A stretch of 64,000 nt of DNA from Bacillus albus (GTDB lineage: Bacteria > Bacillota > Bacilli > Bacillales > Bacillaceae_G): the NCBI RefSeq assembly GCF_001884185.1, contig NZ_MAOE01000095.1, forward strand, positions 1 to 64,000. Reading direction: 5' to 3'. A program made the translations under genes and the position numbers. Under the pieces are notes generated by a model, which saw nothing but the letters and a program-made list of their open reading frames with translations, was not told the DNA's origin and did not search any database. Below are positions 43,053-52,568 of this stretch, in pieces. Positions within the stretch are counted from its first letter, which is position 1. Each line of letters begins with the position of its first letter.

Positions 43053-44687
43053 ATGACTATTTTATTCGCAAGTAATATTGAAAAAAGCTTTGGTGATCGC
43101 ACACTATTTACATTACCATCACTGGAAATTCAAGCACAGGATCGCATAGCAATTGTCGGAGTCAACGGAGCTGGTAAATCTACGCTATTACAAATATTAA
43201 GTAAAGAAATAGAAGCTGACAGCGGCATAGTAACTCATCATAGTTCTATCAGCATCATTCCGCAGCTTAGCGAAGAACTACCGGAAACCGCTTCTTCTCT
43301 GGCAAAAGGAAAATGGAGTATTCCAAACGTTACCGACGCAATGAGCGGCGGTGAACGAATGCGGTTAAAGATTGCTCATGCTCTCGAACAAAATGCAGGC
43401 ATTTTATTCGCTGATGAACCAACAAGCCACTTAGATATGGTCGGTACAGAGCAATTAGAAAAGGCACTTTTATCCTATAAAGGGGCACTTGTTTTAATAT
43501 CACATGATCGTGATTTTCTAGATAATATATGTACCAAAATTATTGAAATTGAAGATGGTACTATTCAAGAGTATAAAGGGAATTATTCCAACTATCGAAA
43601 ACAAAAAGAACGTGAACGAATACAAAAACAAGCAGAATACGAGCAATATATACAAGAAAAAAATCGTTTAGAGCAATCCATTTTACAAAGAAAACAACGT
43701 GCTTCTAACATGACAAAAATTCCAACACGATTCAGTTCATCTGAATCTAAACTGTATAAATTAAGTGGGGCTCATGGGCAAGAAAAGGTTAGCAAAGCAG
43801 CAAAAGCATTAGAAACACGTCTCGAAAAACTAGAAAAGAAAGAAAAACCAAAGGATTTTTCTCAGACTCAGTTTGACGTACAATACCATGCACCCATTCA
43901 TAGTAAAGTAGCAGTACAGTTCAATAAAGCAACAAAGAAAATAGGCGACCGTACACTATTTAAAAATATGAATGGAACTATTGCCCCTGGCGCAAAGCTT
44001 GCTATTTTAGGGGCAAACGGAAGCGGCAAAACAACTTTGTTCAACATGCTTCTTGCAAATGAGCGTGGCATGCAGCTTTCGAAAAGTTGTAAAATTGGAT
44101 ACTTCGAACAAACATTATCAATTTTACAAACAGATAAAACGATTTTAGAAAACGTTCTAGAAGAAACAAATTATACAGAAGCATTCGTTCGCACAATACT
44201 TGCACGACTTCTATTCCGCCGTGAGGATGTTCATAAACCTGTGCACGTTCTAAGCGGAGGTGAACGAATGAAGGTTGCACTCGCAAAAGTATTTTTAGGA
44301 AACTATAATATGCTTCTGCTAGATGAACCGACAAACTATTTAGACTTAGCAACGCAAGAAGAATTAGAAACCATGTTACAAGAATATCCTGGCACAATAC
44401 TTTTCATTAGCCATGACCGTGCCTTTATTCGCTCTGTTGCAGACCATATTCTACAAGTAGATGAGAGTGAACCAAGAATCTTCCACGGTAATTACGAGCA
44501 ATACACAAAAAGAACAACCGGAGATTCTGTAAACGTTACTGAGCAAGAGTTGTTACGATTACAAACAAAATTAACAGAAGTCATCGGCCGGATTTCCATT
44601 CCAAATCATCACGATGACATCACATTTCTCGAACAAGAATACGCAAAATTATTAACTCAAATTCAAAAATGTAAAGAAGCACTCTAA
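43053..44687 (+). CDS. ABC-F type ribosomal protection protein (Vga/Lsa/VmlR-like)
   Basis: A soluble tandem-ATPase protein that enters the ribosomal E site and displaces drugs such as lincosamides, pleuromutilins or streptogramin A. The 544-aa protein has two ABC domains and no membrane helix. Walker A motifs are GVNGAGKST (36-44) and GANGSGKTT (about 319), signatures are MSGGERMRLKIA and LSGGERMKVALA, and Walker B segments are ILFADEPTSHLD and LLLDEPTNYLD. Between them lies a charged linker (about 165-260) with the antibiotic-resistance domain tip. The ATG sits on the T-run of an attenuator. Drug specificity cannot be deduced. Confidence 0.9.
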   Translation: MTILFASNIEKSFGDRTLFTLPSLEIQAQDRIAIVGVNGAGKSTLLQILSKEIEADSGIVTHHSSISIIPQLSEELPETASSLAKGKWSIPNVTDAMSGGERMRLKIAHALEQNAGILFADEPTSHLDMVGTEQLEKALLSYKGALVLISHDRDFLDNICTKIIEIEDGTIQEYKGNYSNYRKQKERERIQKQAEYEQYIQEKNRLEQSILQRKQRASNMTKIPTRFSSSESKLYKLSGAHGQEKVSKAAKALETRLEKLEKKEKPKDFSQTQFDVQYHAPIHSKVAVQFNKATKKIGDRTLFKNMNGTIAPGAKLAILGANGSGKTTLFNMLLANERGMQLSKSCKIGYFEQTLSILQTDKTILENVLEETNYTEAFVRTILARLLFRREDVHKPVHVLSGGERMKVALAKVFLGNYNMLLLDEPTNYLDLATQEELETMLQEYPGTILFISHDRAFIRSVADHILQVDESEPRIFHGNYEQYTKRTTGDSVNVTEQELLRLQTKLTEVIGRISIPNHHDDITFLEQEYAKLLTQIQKCKEAL

Positions 44688-44756
44688 TGTCTTCCCTATA
44701 TATCGACGGAGCCTTCCACATTTCCCAAGAAATATTGAAACTTCGACATATAAAGT

Positions 44757-44783
44757 AAAAAGCCGTGCATCAGCACGGCTTTT
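44757..44783. terminator. Terminator between the ABC-F and ybjQ-like genes
   Basis: Stem AAAAGCCGTGC / GCACGGCTTTT with loop ATCA; A/T runs on both sides serve the two convergent genes. A lone, worn TATATCGAC repeat half-unit precedes it (about 44699-44752). Confidence 0.85.
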
Positions 44784-44786
44784 ACT

Positions 44787-45098
44787 TTAAATACGAACAG
44801 CAGTCCCGCTTACTGCAACCATTAGCATTCCTTCGCGAACTACTTCGTAATCCACGTCGATACCAACAATTGCATTCGCATTTTTTTGTCTTGCGAAAGT
44901 TTTCATCTCTTCCATTGCGATGTCACGTGCTTCTTTCAATTTACTTTCATAAGCACCCGCACGACCGCCGACAACGTCACGGACAGAGGCGAAGAGGTCA
45001 CGAACGATATTCGCGCCCATAATCGCTTCTCCATTCACGATATCGATATACTCAATAATTTCTTTTCCTTGAATTGTAGACGTTGTTGTTACAATCAT
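44787..45098 (-). CDS. YbjQ/UPF0145 family protein
   Basis: A 103-aa protein of the YbjQ (UPF0145, formerly called heavy-metal-binding) family. It forms pentameric beta-barrel assemblies in known structures and has no established biochemical role. Hallmarks are [49 protein letters not shown] and [23 protein letters not shown]. It is monocistronic and convergent with the ABC-F gene. Confidence 0.9.
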   Translation of the reverse strand: MIVTTTSTIQGKEIIEYIDIVNGEAIMGANIVRDLFASVRDVVGGRAGAYESKLKEARDIAMEEMKTFARQKNANAIVGIDVDYEVVREGMLMVAVSGTAVRI

Positions 45099-45165
45099 AT
45101 TTTATAGCCTCCCATATGAGATTTTCATCTACTTATATGATGTGCTAATTCAGTAGAAATTATAT

Positions 45166-46881
45166 TTACGAACTAAACTGCGCTTCGTATAACCTGCTGT
45201 ATCCTCCGCCTTGTTCAATCAATTCATCATGTGAACCTTGTTCTGCAATACCATCTTTATTTACAACGACGATACGATCTGCATTTTTAATCGTTGCAAG
45301 TCTGTGAGCGATAACTAACGTTGTACGACCAACTGCTAATTCAGCAAGTGATTTTTGAATCGCTAGTTCCGTCTCTGTATCTAATGCAGAAGTCGCTTCA
45401 TCTAATATTAAAATTGGCGGGTTTTTCAAGAACATACGAGCAATCGCTAGACGCTGCTTCTGTCCTCCTGAAAGTTTCACGCCGCGCTCACCGATAACAG
45501 TATCTAAACCGTCTGGTTGTGAGTAAATTAAGTCTTCTAACTGCGCTCGTTTTACTGCCTGCCAAATGTCAGCCTCTGACGCCTTTAAATTTCCGTAAGC
45601 AATATTTTCACGAATCGTTCCAGAGAATAAGAACACATCTTGCTGCACAATTCCGATTTGCTTACGAAGTGAAGATAACGTCATATCTTTCGTATCAATA
45701 CCATCAATTTGAATCGAACCAGACGATTGCTCATAAAAACGTGGGAGTAAACTACATAACGTTGTTTTCCCTGCTCCTGATGGTCCAACGAATGCAACTG
45801 TTTCGCCTGCATGTATTTTCAAGCTAATGTCATTTAAAATCGGTTCTTTATTTTCATATCCGAACGTAATGTTGTTATATTGAATATCGCCGTGTACATG
45901 TTTAACTTCAATCGCATCTTTAGCGTCTACAATATCTGGCTCTGTCTCAAGAAGCTCTACATATCTCTTAAAACCAGCAATCCCTTTCGGATAACTTTCG
46001 ATTACCGCATTAATTTTTTCAATTGGGCGGAAGAAAATATTCGTTAATAGAACGAATCCGATAAATCCACCGTACGTTAATTCACCTTGCAGAACAAACC
46101 ATGTACCGCATATTAAAACGAAGAGCGTTACGAGACGCATGAGCATATAACTAATCGACGAATTTAACGCCATAATTTTATACGCCATTAATTTCGTTGT
46201 ACGGAAACGAGCGTTGTTAACAGCAAATTGCTCTTTCTCAAACTTTTCATTTCCGAATGCTTGTACAACACGAATACCCCCGACATTGTTCTCAATACAT
46301 GCATTGAAATCAGCAACATCAGAGAATAAACGTCTAAATGTACCTGTCATTTTTTTATTGAAGTATAGCGCTAACCATAATAAGAATGGAATAACGAAGA
46401 ATGTTAATAATGCTAATTTCCAGTTGATCATCATCATAAATGAGAATGCCCCAACTAAAGTCATAACGGCGATAAATAAATCTTCTGGCCCGTGGTGAGC
46501 AATTTCTCCAATTTCCATTAAGTCGTTTGTAAGACGCGAAATTAAATGACCTGTTTTATTATTGTCAAAAAATCTGAATGATAACTTTTGAATGTGATCA
46601 AATAATTTCTGCCTCATATCCGTTTCAATGTTAACGCCAAGCATATGCCCCCAATATGTAACGACGTATTGTAAGCCTGCGTTTAACATATACACTGCAA
46701 GTAAACCGAAACAAGCCCATAAAATAAGCGTCCAGTTTTGCCCTGGCAATAACTTATCAATAAATTGATTTACGATAAGCGGGAAGCCAAGTTCTAATAA
46801 CCCTGCGACAACCGCGCAAGAAAAGTCGAGTATAAATAAACCTTTATACGGTTTATAGTAAGAAAAAAATTTACGTAGCAT
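45166..46881 (-). CDS. ywjA: ABC transporter, fused permease and ATPase (YwjA-like exporter)
   Basis: A half-size type I ABC exporter of 571 aa. It has six membrane helices in the first 320 residues, then an ATPase domain with Walker A VGPSGAGKTTL (about 369), Q-loop IGIVQQDVFLFSGTIRENIAYG, signature LSGGQKQRLAIARM, Walker B PILILDEATSALD and H-loop AHRLATI. It should work as a homodimer. A Fur-like box overlaps the -10 of its promoter. From memory, B. subtilis ywjA is also in the Fur regulon, which supports the name. The exported substrate is unknown; a siderophore or iron-linked compound is a guess. Confidence 0.85.
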   Translation of the reverse strand: MLRKFFSYYKPYKGLFILDFSCAVVAGLLELGFPLIVNQFIDKLLPGQNWTLILWACFGLLAVYMLNAGLQYVVTYWGHMLGVNIETDMRQKLFDHIQKLSFRFFDNNKTGHLISRLTNDLMEIGEIAHHGPEDLFIAVMTLVGAFSFMMMINWKLALLTFFVIPFLLWLALYFNKKMTGTFRRLFSDVADFNACIENNVGGIRVVQAFGNEKFEKEQFAVNNARFRTTKLMAYKIMALNSSISYMLMRLVTLFVLICGTWFVLQGELTYGGFIGFVLLTNIFFRPIEKINAVIESYPKGIAGFKRYVELLETEPDIVDAKDAIEVKHVHGDIQYNNITFGYENKEPILNDISLKIHAGETVAFVGPSGAGKTTLCSLLPRFYEQSSGSIQIDGIDTKDMTLSSLRKQIGIVQQDVFLFSGTIRENIAYGNLKASEADIWQAVKRAQLEDLIYSQPDGLDTVIGERGVKLSGGQKQRLAIARMFLKNPPILILDEATSALDTETELAIQKSLAELAVGRTTLVIAHRLATIKNADRIVVVNKDGIAEQGSHDELIEQGGGYSRLYEAQFSS

Positions 46882-46920
46882 ATCTTCCCTCCATTTTCCA
46901 AAATTAAAAAGACTCCCTAA

Positions 46921-46949
46921 ATGATAACCATTATCAAATAATTATTCAA
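46921..46949 (-). promoter_or_regulatory. Promoter with overlapping Fur box for the ABC exporter
   Basis: On the minus strand TTGAAT (46944-46949) and TATCAT (46921-46926) are 17 bases apart. The near-perfect 7-1-7 dyad TGATAACCATTATCA (46922-46936) covers the -10 and spacer. This matches the Bacillus Fur core TGATAATNATTATCA with one mismatch, so transcription should rise when iron is scarce. Confidence 0.8.
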
Positions 46950-47000
46950 GTTATCCGTCTATGAAACTTCAAAAGAAGGTTTGCGATAGTTTTCGTTTTT

Positions 47001-47160
47001 TGCCGGAAAGTCGATATATTTGAATAATCGCTGATATATTTCGAGTTGCGCTGATATATTTGCAAAATCGCCGATATATTTCAAGTTGCGCTGATATATT
47101 TGCAAAATCGCCGATATATTTCAAGTTGCGCTGATATATTCGGAAAATCGCCGATATAAA
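47001..47160. repeat. Tandem 40-bp AT-rich repeat array (copy C)
   Basis: Three to four units of exact 40-bp period, with identical TCAAGTTGCG steps at 47081 and 47121 and a one-base variant at 47041. It is the reverse complement of copies A and B. The shared tail opens the array at its left end as TGCCGGAAAGTCGATA. Between the Fur-box promoter and the minJ terminator it fills most of a 350-bp gap. A frame through it is an artefact. Confidence 0.88.
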
Positions 47161-47193
47161 TTTCATTTACTAACTACTCTCCCCCCAAAAAAC

Positions 47194-47221
47194 AAAAAAG
47201 GTACCACCACAAGGTGATACC
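47194..47221 (-). terminator. minJ terminator
   Basis: Stem GGTATCACC / GGTGGTACC (two G-U pairs on the RNA) with a TTGT loop and TTTTTT on the minus strand. Confidence 0.8.
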
Positions 47222-47231
47222 ATTCCTTCTA

Positions 47232-48416
47232 TTACATCGCTTCCGAATCCCACTCATGCTCCTGTTCAACGAATACAATACCTAATTCGTGATGTCCACC
47301 AGCATATAATGCAGTTTGTGCAAGACGAAGCTCACCATTTGTATCTAATACTTCTAATTTACAAAATGCTCCTGTCGTCTTCGTTTGAAGCGCATCATAA
47401 AATTCCTCGGCGCTTTTTGGAATGACTCCATTTACTTTCGTAATAATTTCTCCAGGCAGTAATTTCAGCTCTGCTCCAATTGTATTTGGAATTGTATCTA
47501 GTACAACGAGCCCATCATTGCGTGCAGCAAAATACGCTGGTCTTGTTTCATCGGCAATTTTTTCTTGCATCGAAATTGTGAAACGCCCAAGCATAGCGAC
47601 TCCCATCGCGATAATTGCAAGTACGTGCCACCAGTAACTTGCGATTCCTAAAACGAGCACAAGTCCTGCTAACCCATAAACACGTCTTCCTGTAAATAAT
47701 AAAGCTTCCGTCGGCTCATAACTTTTAATCTTTCTCATAAATCCAATTAAAAATGGAACGAGGAATAGAGAATATGTATTTGAACCTATTGAAACGACAG
47801 GCCACCATGAAATAAACTGCGTTACCGCGTCACCTGGTACAAGAATAAAAATAGGAACGATCCATAAACGCTTTGATTCGTGTAAGCCGACCTTTAATCC
47901 ACGCTTACCCTTCCTCATCCTCGGCGTCGAATAGCCTACTGCATTTTTAGAAATCAATAAGCCCTCTACAACGAGCATGACGCCTAGCAAAATAGCAAGA
48001 GATACAATCGTACTCTCTTCACCTTCTCGAAGCTGTAAAAAGGAAACTGGTAGCTTAGAAGATAATAGAACACATACAATCGCAATGCTAAATGTATAAG
48101 CCGCCGATAAATATCGATACATAGCCGTTAATCCAAATAGTAACGTCCAAATTAAAATGGCCCATAAGCTTGCTTTAGAAACAACAAGTCCAAGCCCAAT
48201 CGTAATAATAGATACTACTAATCCGTATCCAATCCCTGCAAATAGAGAGGTTCGCAGTTCAAACCAAATATCATAAACTTTAAAAGAAAAATCTTTTCGT
48301 TCTCTTAACATACGTAAGTATCCAACGAAGATACTACTTATTACAAATATATAGACAGCAGGGTGTAAGAAAAAACGTCCAACTGCCCGCATTATTTCAA
48401 AAATCCATGCCTCCAT
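47232..48416 (-). CDS. minJ: Cell division topological determinant MinJ-like PDZ membrane protein
   Basis: A bridge protein that links DivIVA to MinCD at poles and septa in B. subtilis. The protein is 394 aa from the ATG chosen to match homologues, with MEAWIFEIMRAVGRFFLHPAVYIF at the N terminus. It has about eight membrane helices up to residue 290 and a C-terminal cytoplasmic PDZ domain (about 300-380) containing TIPNTIGAELKLLPGEIITKVNGV. Gene order ftsX-ctpB-minJ matches B. subtilis. The PDZ ligand is not known. The start could be six codons earlier. Confidence 0.85.
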   Translation of the reverse strand: MEAWIFEIMRAVGRFFLHPAVYIFVISSIFVGYLRMLRERKDFSFKVYDIWFELRTSLFAGIGYGLVVSIITIGLGLVVSKASLWAILIWTLLFGLTAMYRYLSAAYTFSIAIVCVLLSSKLPVSFLQLREGEESTIVSLAILLGVMLVVEGLLISKNAVGYSTPRMRKGKRGLKVGLHESKRLWIVPIFILVPGDAVTQFISWWPVVSIGSNTYSLFLVPFLIGFMRKIKSYEPTEALLFTGRRVYGLAGLVLVLGIASYWWHVLAIIAMGVAMLGRFTISMQEKIADETRPAYFAARNDGLVVLDTIPNTIGAELKLLPGEIITKVNGVIPKSAEEFYDALQTKTTGAFCKLEVLDTNGELRLAQTALYAGGHHELGIVFVEQEHEWDSEAM

Positions 48417-48490
48417 GAACCCATTCACCACCATTTATATCATTCTTTCTTTTTATATTATCATAACTGGACAAACGTTTGTTTAACACA

Positions 48491-48521
48491 AAAAAATACA
48501 GGCAGCAAACTGCCTGTATTT
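48491..48521 (-). terminator. ctpB terminator
   Basis: A 12-bp stem (AAATACAGGCAG / CTGCCTGTATTT) with CAAA loop and T-run on the minus strand. Confidence 0.9.
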
Positions 48522-48525
48522 CTTT

Positions 48526-49962
48526 TTATTTCGCTATTAATTTTAATGCTGATTGTAATTGTAGATCATTTTCTCCAGAACGGATTTTTTCAATAATTTT
48601 CGTTTGAATCGCTTCAGCTGTCTTTTTATCAAGCTGTCCTGTCGCATCCATTTTATTCGCATTTTGGAATGCTTTCAGCGCTGATTCTGTCTCTTTACTA
48701 AAGTATCCATCTTCACGCCCTGTTACATATCCTAAACTCTTAAGCATTTCTTGCGCGTGTTTTACTTGTACATCATTTGAATTGTATGAAAGTGTCTTTT
48801 CAATTTGAATTGGCGTCGCATGATAATAATCTGGTTGCTTCACTTCTACTGTTGGCGCGATTCCTTTTTTATGAATCCAGTTTCCATCCGGCGTTAACCA
48901 TTTAAACATCGTTAATTTAATGTTGCTTCCATCTTTAAATGGAACGGCTTGCTGAACAGTGCCTTTACCAAACGTTTTTTCACCAACTAAATCATATCCT
49001 TCTCCCTCTTTTAGCGCACCCGCTAAAATCTCTGAAGCAGAAGCACTTCCGTTATCAATTAATACTGAAATTGGATATGGCTTTCTTTGTTTCAGTTCCG
49101 TAGAGAACTTCTTCTTCTCACCATTTCGCTCTTCTACTTGTAACATCGGCTTTTTATCCGTCATAATTTCCCCTAGTATCTCTTCTACACTATTTAAGTA
49201 GCCACCAGGATTACCACGTACGTCAATAACTAAGCCTTTTATGTTTTTCTTCTCTAACTCTTTTAACTGATCCTTAAATTCTTTCGCTGTATTTTCAGCA
49301 AAGGAAGTGATTTGCATATAACCGATATCTTTTCCGCTCTCTTGTTTCACAGAGCTAAACACTGTGAAAATCGGAATTTTTTCACGTTTAATTTTAAATA
49401 CAATCGGATCAGCTACTCCTGCACGCTTAATTTCAATCGCAACAGTCGTTCCTTTTTTACCACGAATCTTTAATACTGCTTCTTCACGTGATAAATCTTT
49501 CACACTATTTCCATCTACAGATAAAATTTGGTCATTCGGTTTAATTCCAATCTTTTCTGCCGGTGAGCCTTTAATTGGAGATACGATAATAAGTTTACCG
49601 TCCGTCTTGTTCACCTCAGCCCCAATCCCCTCTAGCTCAGGATCGAGTGATTCGCTAAACTGTTTAGCCGTTTCTTTATCCATATACGTGGAATAAGGGT
49701 CCTTCAGCGTAGACAACATTCCTTGTATTGCACCTTCGACTAATTTTTCATCCTTCACGTCTTCCACATAACGTGAATCAATTAGTGCATACGCCTCATT
49801 AATTTTTGCCAAATTCCCTTGCGCAGTGCTAGCGTTTCCACTCGAAATTGTTTGCGTTACTTCTGCTAGGTTTACCCCAAATAAAGACATACCTGCAAAC
49901 ATTCCGCCAGCACCAATTAAAAATGCAACAACCATTCCAATAATTGCAACTCTACGTTTCAA
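48526..49962 (-). CDS. ctpB: S41 family carboxyl-terminal processing peptidase CtpB
   Basis: A secreted, membrane-tethered serine peptidase; in B. subtilis it clips SpoIVFA to fine-tune SigK activation during sporulation. It is 478 aa from TTG, nine bases after AAAGGGG. The N-terminal membrane anchor is RRVAIIGMVVAFLIGAGG. A PDZ domain (about 85-175) follows, then the S41 core with the catalytic Ser in IDNGSASASEILAGAL and the Lys in EKTFGKGTVQQAVPF. A C-terminal peptidoglycan-binding-like domain (about 405-465, VKHAQEMLKSLGYVTGREDGYFS) closes the protein. It lies downstream of ftsEX. Confidence 0.93.
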   Translation of the reverse strand: MKRRVAIIGMVVAFLIGAGGMFAGMSLFGVNLAEVTQTISSGNASTAQGNLAKINEAYALIDSRYVEDVKDEKLVEGAIQGMLSTLKDPYSTYMDKETAKQFSESLDPELEGIGAEVNKTDGKLIIVSPIKGSPAEKIGIKPNDQILSVDGNSVKDLSREEAVLKIRGKKGTTVAIEIKRAGVADPIVFKIKREKIPIFTVFSSVKQESGKDIGYMQITSFAENTAKEFKDQLKELEKKNIKGLVIDVRGNPGGYLNSVEEILGEIMTDKKPMLQVEERNGEKKKFSTELKQRKPYPISVLIDNGSASASEILAGALKEGEGYDLVGEKTFGKGTVQQAVPFKDGSNIKLTMFKWLTPDGNWIHKKGIAPTVEVKQPDYYHATPIQIEKTLSYNSNDVQVKHAQEMLKSLGYVTGREDGYFSKETESALKAFQNANKMDATGQLDKKTAEAIQTKIIEKIRSGENDLQLQSALKLIAK

Positions 49963-50002
49963 TGCGGAATTCCCCTTTCCAAAACACACAGGTGGTGTAG
50001 CA

Positions 50003-50031
50003 AAAGGCATCACACAGTGTGTGATGCCTTT
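50003..50031 (-). terminator. Terminator after ftsX
   Basis: A perfect 13-bp stem (AAAGGCATCACAC / GTGTGATGCCTTT) with a 3-nt loop and a short T-run on the minus strand, between ftsEX and ctpB. Confidence 0.75.
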
Positions 50032-50080
50032 ACCTATTTCTACTATATGATAAGCTTGTACGAATTATGTTTGCAACTTT

Positions 50081-50974
50081 TTATACTTTTAAGAAGCGAC
50101 GAATTGACATTACACTTCCCCACATACCGATTAAAGCACCGATTAACACTAGTAAACCAGCTAATTGGAATACGAATGGGCTGTATGGTAGAAGTTCGAA
50201 AATTGTTCCGCCAAGTTTCTCGTTAAACACACTTTGTAGTGAGTTATACGTAACTAGAATTAAGCCAATTGGAATAATTGATCCTAATACTCCTAAGAAT
50301 AATCCTTCTAATAAGAACGGCCAACGAATAAACCAGTTTGTCGCACCTACAAGTTTCATAATTTCGATTTCTGTACTACGAGCATAAATTGTAATTTTAA
50401 TTGTATTAGAGATTAAGAACATTGCTGTGAATAAAAGACCAGCAATTAACACAATCCCGATATTACGACCAGTTTTTACAGTATCAAATAATCGTTCAAC
50501 TTGACCTTTTCCGTACTGAACATTACTTACAAACTGCATTTTTTCAATCTTTTTCGCGATTGTCGCTGTATCTGTTGGTTCTTTTGCTTTTACAACGAAT
50601 ACGTTTTTAAGTGGGTTATCTTGTTCAAATAACTCAAACGTTTTTCCGCTATCGCCTAAGCTTTTAATTAAACGTTTTAACTCTTCTTCTTTAGAAGAAT
50701 ATTTAATAGAGTCTACTTTTGCAATCTTACTCATATCATCTTCTAATTTCTTTTGATCAGCTTCTTTTGCTGCTGGATCAATGTGTACACGAATCTCTAC
50801 ATCTTGCTCTACTTTCGTCGCAAAATGGTTCATATTCATAATCGCTGTTAAGAAGACACCTACAAGTAATAATGTAACTGTTACTGCACTAACAGAAGCA
50901 AACGTCATCCATCCGTTACGTGATAGATTCTTTACACCTTCTCGCAAATGTCGACTAAGGGTCTTAGCCTTCAT
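50081..50974 (-). CDS. ftsX: Cell division protein FtsX
   Basis: The membrane partner of the FtsE ATPase. In Bacillus FtsEX activates the cell-wall hydrolase CwlO and helps time sporulation. It is 297 aa from ATG, eight bases after GGGAGG. Four membrane helices are present (about 22-45, 170-192, 218-240 and 263-288), with a large extracellular loop between the first two that contacts the hydrolase. The start lies inside the end of ftsE (11-bp overlap), so the two are coupled. Confidence 0.95.
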   Translation of the reverse strand: MKAKTLSRHLREGVKNLSRNGWMTFASVSAVTVTLLLVGVFLTAIMNMNHFATKVEQDVEIRVHIDPAAKEADQKKLEDDMSKIAKVDSIKYSSKEEELKRLIKSLGDSGKTFELFEQDNPLKNVFVVKAKEPTDTATIAKKIEKMQFVSNVQYGKGQVERLFDTVKTGRNIGIVLIAGLLFTAMFLISNTIKITIYARSTEIEIMKLVGATNWFIRWPFLLEGLFLGVLGSIIPIGLILVTYNSLQSVFNEKLGGTIFELLPYSPFVFQLAGLLVLIGALIGMWGSVMSIRRFLKV

Positions 50975-51650
50975 ATCCGTATCCTCCCTCAATCTCATCT
51001 CGAACAATTTTTCCGCCCTCAATCGCGATTACACGATGACGGATTGTATTTACGATATCTGCGTTATGTGTTGCCATAACAATCGTTGTACCACGCTCAT
51101 TAATACGCGTGAAAATCTTCATAATATCAAGAGCTGTTTCAATATCTAAGTTACCTGTTGGCTCATCGGCAATTACAACCTTTGGTCTATTAACAATTGC
51201 TCTCGCAATCGCAACACGTTGCTGCTCTCCGCCTGAAAGTTCGCTTGGAAGTGCATCTGCACGATCTTCAAGACCTACAAGACCTAAAACTTCTGTTACA
51301 CGCTCAAGAATTGCTTCTTTTTCTTCTTCAATTACCTCTAAGGCAAACGCAACATTCTCATATACCGTTAACTTAGGTAATAATTTAAAATCTTGGAAAA
51401 TTACGCCTAATTGACGACGGAAATATGGAACATCTCTTTCCGCTAATGTTTCGATAACAAGTCCATTTACATTAATTGATCCTGTAGATGGCTTCTCTTC
51501 ACGATACATCATTTTAATAAATGTAGATTTCCCGGCTCCACTCGGTCCAACTACGTATACAAACTCACCTTGTTTAATGTTAACTGTGAGACCAGCAATG
51601 GCTTTCATACCATTCGGGTACTCCTTATAAACATTCGTCATTTTTATCAT
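50964..51650 (-). CDS. ftsE: Cell division ATP-binding protein FtsE
   Basis: A cytoplasmic ABC ATPase that drives FtsX. The 228-aa protein shows Walker A VGPSGAGKSTFIK (about 34), Q-loop VIFQDFKLLP, signature ELSGGEQQRVAIARA, Walker B KVVIADEPTGNLD and H-loop ATHNADI. The start MIKMTNVYKEYPNG fits the family. It is the first gene of the ftsEX operon. A 280-bp region upstream holds no gene or clear promoter motif that I could defend. Confidence 0.96.
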   Translation of the reverse strand: MIKMTNVYKEYPNGMKAIAGLTVNIKQGEFVYVVGPSGAGKSTFIKMMYREEKPSTGSINVNGLVIETLAERDVPYFRRQLGVIFQDFKLLPKLTVYENVAFALEVIEEEKEAILERVTEVLGLVGLEDRADALPSELSGGEQQRVAIARAIVNRPKVVIADEPTGNLDIETALDIMKIFTRINERGTTIVMATHNADIVNTIRHRVIAIEGGKIVRDEIEGGYGYEG

Positions 51651-51879
51651 TATTTATCACCCAATACTTAATGATTTTTTTCGAAATACTTTTCTGTACA
51701 TCTGAAAATAAAAACTTTATTCTCACTTAACCACTCTTGTTGAAGGTAGCTTCCATTCATGCTTTTTATTAGCAGCGCTACTCTATGTAATATATTTCAG
51801 CAAAATTCTACAAACCTCATTGTAACATCAAACGGTTTCCAATTCGGATACATTTTTGTTACAGTTATGTTACATTCCA

Positions 51880-51916
51880 CAAAAAGGAAAACGAGTTGGC
51901 AATATAACCAACTCGT
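51880..51916 (-). terminator. Candidate terminator hairpin of cccB or upstream of ftsE
   Basis: Stem ACGAGTTGG / CCAACTCGT with an 8-nt loop and a T-rich TTTTCCTTTTTG tail on the minus strand, 15 bases past the cccB stop. Confidence 0.8.
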
Positions 51917-51930
51917 CTATTTTACTCTCT

Positions 51931-52254
51931 TTATTTATGGTCAGCTAACCACTCAGCTACTTTTTTCGCATCCTCACCTTGAATAATTCCTGGTGACATG
52001 GAGCCGCGACCTTTTTCAATAATTTTTTCGATGTCTGCTGCATCATACTTCTGTCCCACTTTTCGTAAATCCGGTCCAGTCGCTCCTGATAAATCTTTCG
52101 CGTGACAGCCTATACAACTTTTTTGATAAATTTGCTCTGCGCTATCTGTGCTTGCAGATTGTTTTGAGGGCTTACTCTCTTCTTTATTTCCACACGCTCC
52201 TAAAGCAAAAACGACTGATGTTCCTAGCGCAATAGCCAACAATTTCTTTTTCAC
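51931..52254 (-). CDS. cccB: Cytochrome c-551, lipoprotein type
   Basis: A small haem-c lipoprotein on the outer face of the membrane that carries electrons to terminal oxidases. The 107-aa precursor has a signal segment with lipobox LGAC (lipid-modified Cys21), a Ser-rich linker and the haem-binding CIGCH (Cys47, Cys50, His51). A late Met in RGSMSPGI is the probable sixth ligand. It matches CccB in length and in position between prfB and ftsE, as in B. subtilis. Haem attachment needs the ResBC system, which is not in this window. Confidence 0.94.
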   Translation of the reverse strand: MKKKLLAIALGTSVVFALGACGNKEESKPSKQSASTDSAEQIYQKSCIGCHAKDLSGATGPDLRKVGQKYDAADIEKIIEKGRGSMSPGIIQGEDAKKVAEWLADHK

Positions 52255-52568
52255 TTCTATCGCTCCCCATTGTTGATATTCTTTTCATTCCTAACACACT
52301 CATTTTCATTATAAGCATTATCTTTATATAGAAAAACTAAGGTATATTTCATATTCTTCAAAAATACAGCGAAAACCCTAATAGTATAAAGCTTTTATAA
52401 GTTGTTTCAATTCTGTGAACAACATAAAAACTTCTATAAAGTATCCTTTTTGAACGGGAAATTAAAAAAGTTCTTTATAAAGTCTTACTCTATTGCCACT
52501 CTGTTTTACTATTCTCTACTTTTTACAAAACAATATACAACATTGTATGCTACATATAATCCCATCAA
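52255..52568. other. Intergenic region upstream of cccB
   Basis: AT-rich sequence without a supportable ORF. It should hold the cccB promoter; no hexamer pair stands out. Around 52398-52480 the pattern GAAC...AAAAACTTCTATAAAGT recurs loosely as AAAAAAGTTCTTTATAAAGT, which may be chance in AT-rich DNA. Confidence 0.5.

Noticed and set aside
47001-47160. Possible CRISPR array
   Set aside because: The 40-bp units are contiguous with no unique spacers, alternate two halves, and no cas genes are in the window.
46969-47166. A 65-codon minus-strand frame with repeated ISAQLEIYRR-like segments
   Set aside because: It is a reading of the 40-bp tandem repeat array; the internal repetition comes from the DNA repeat, and there is no ribosome site.
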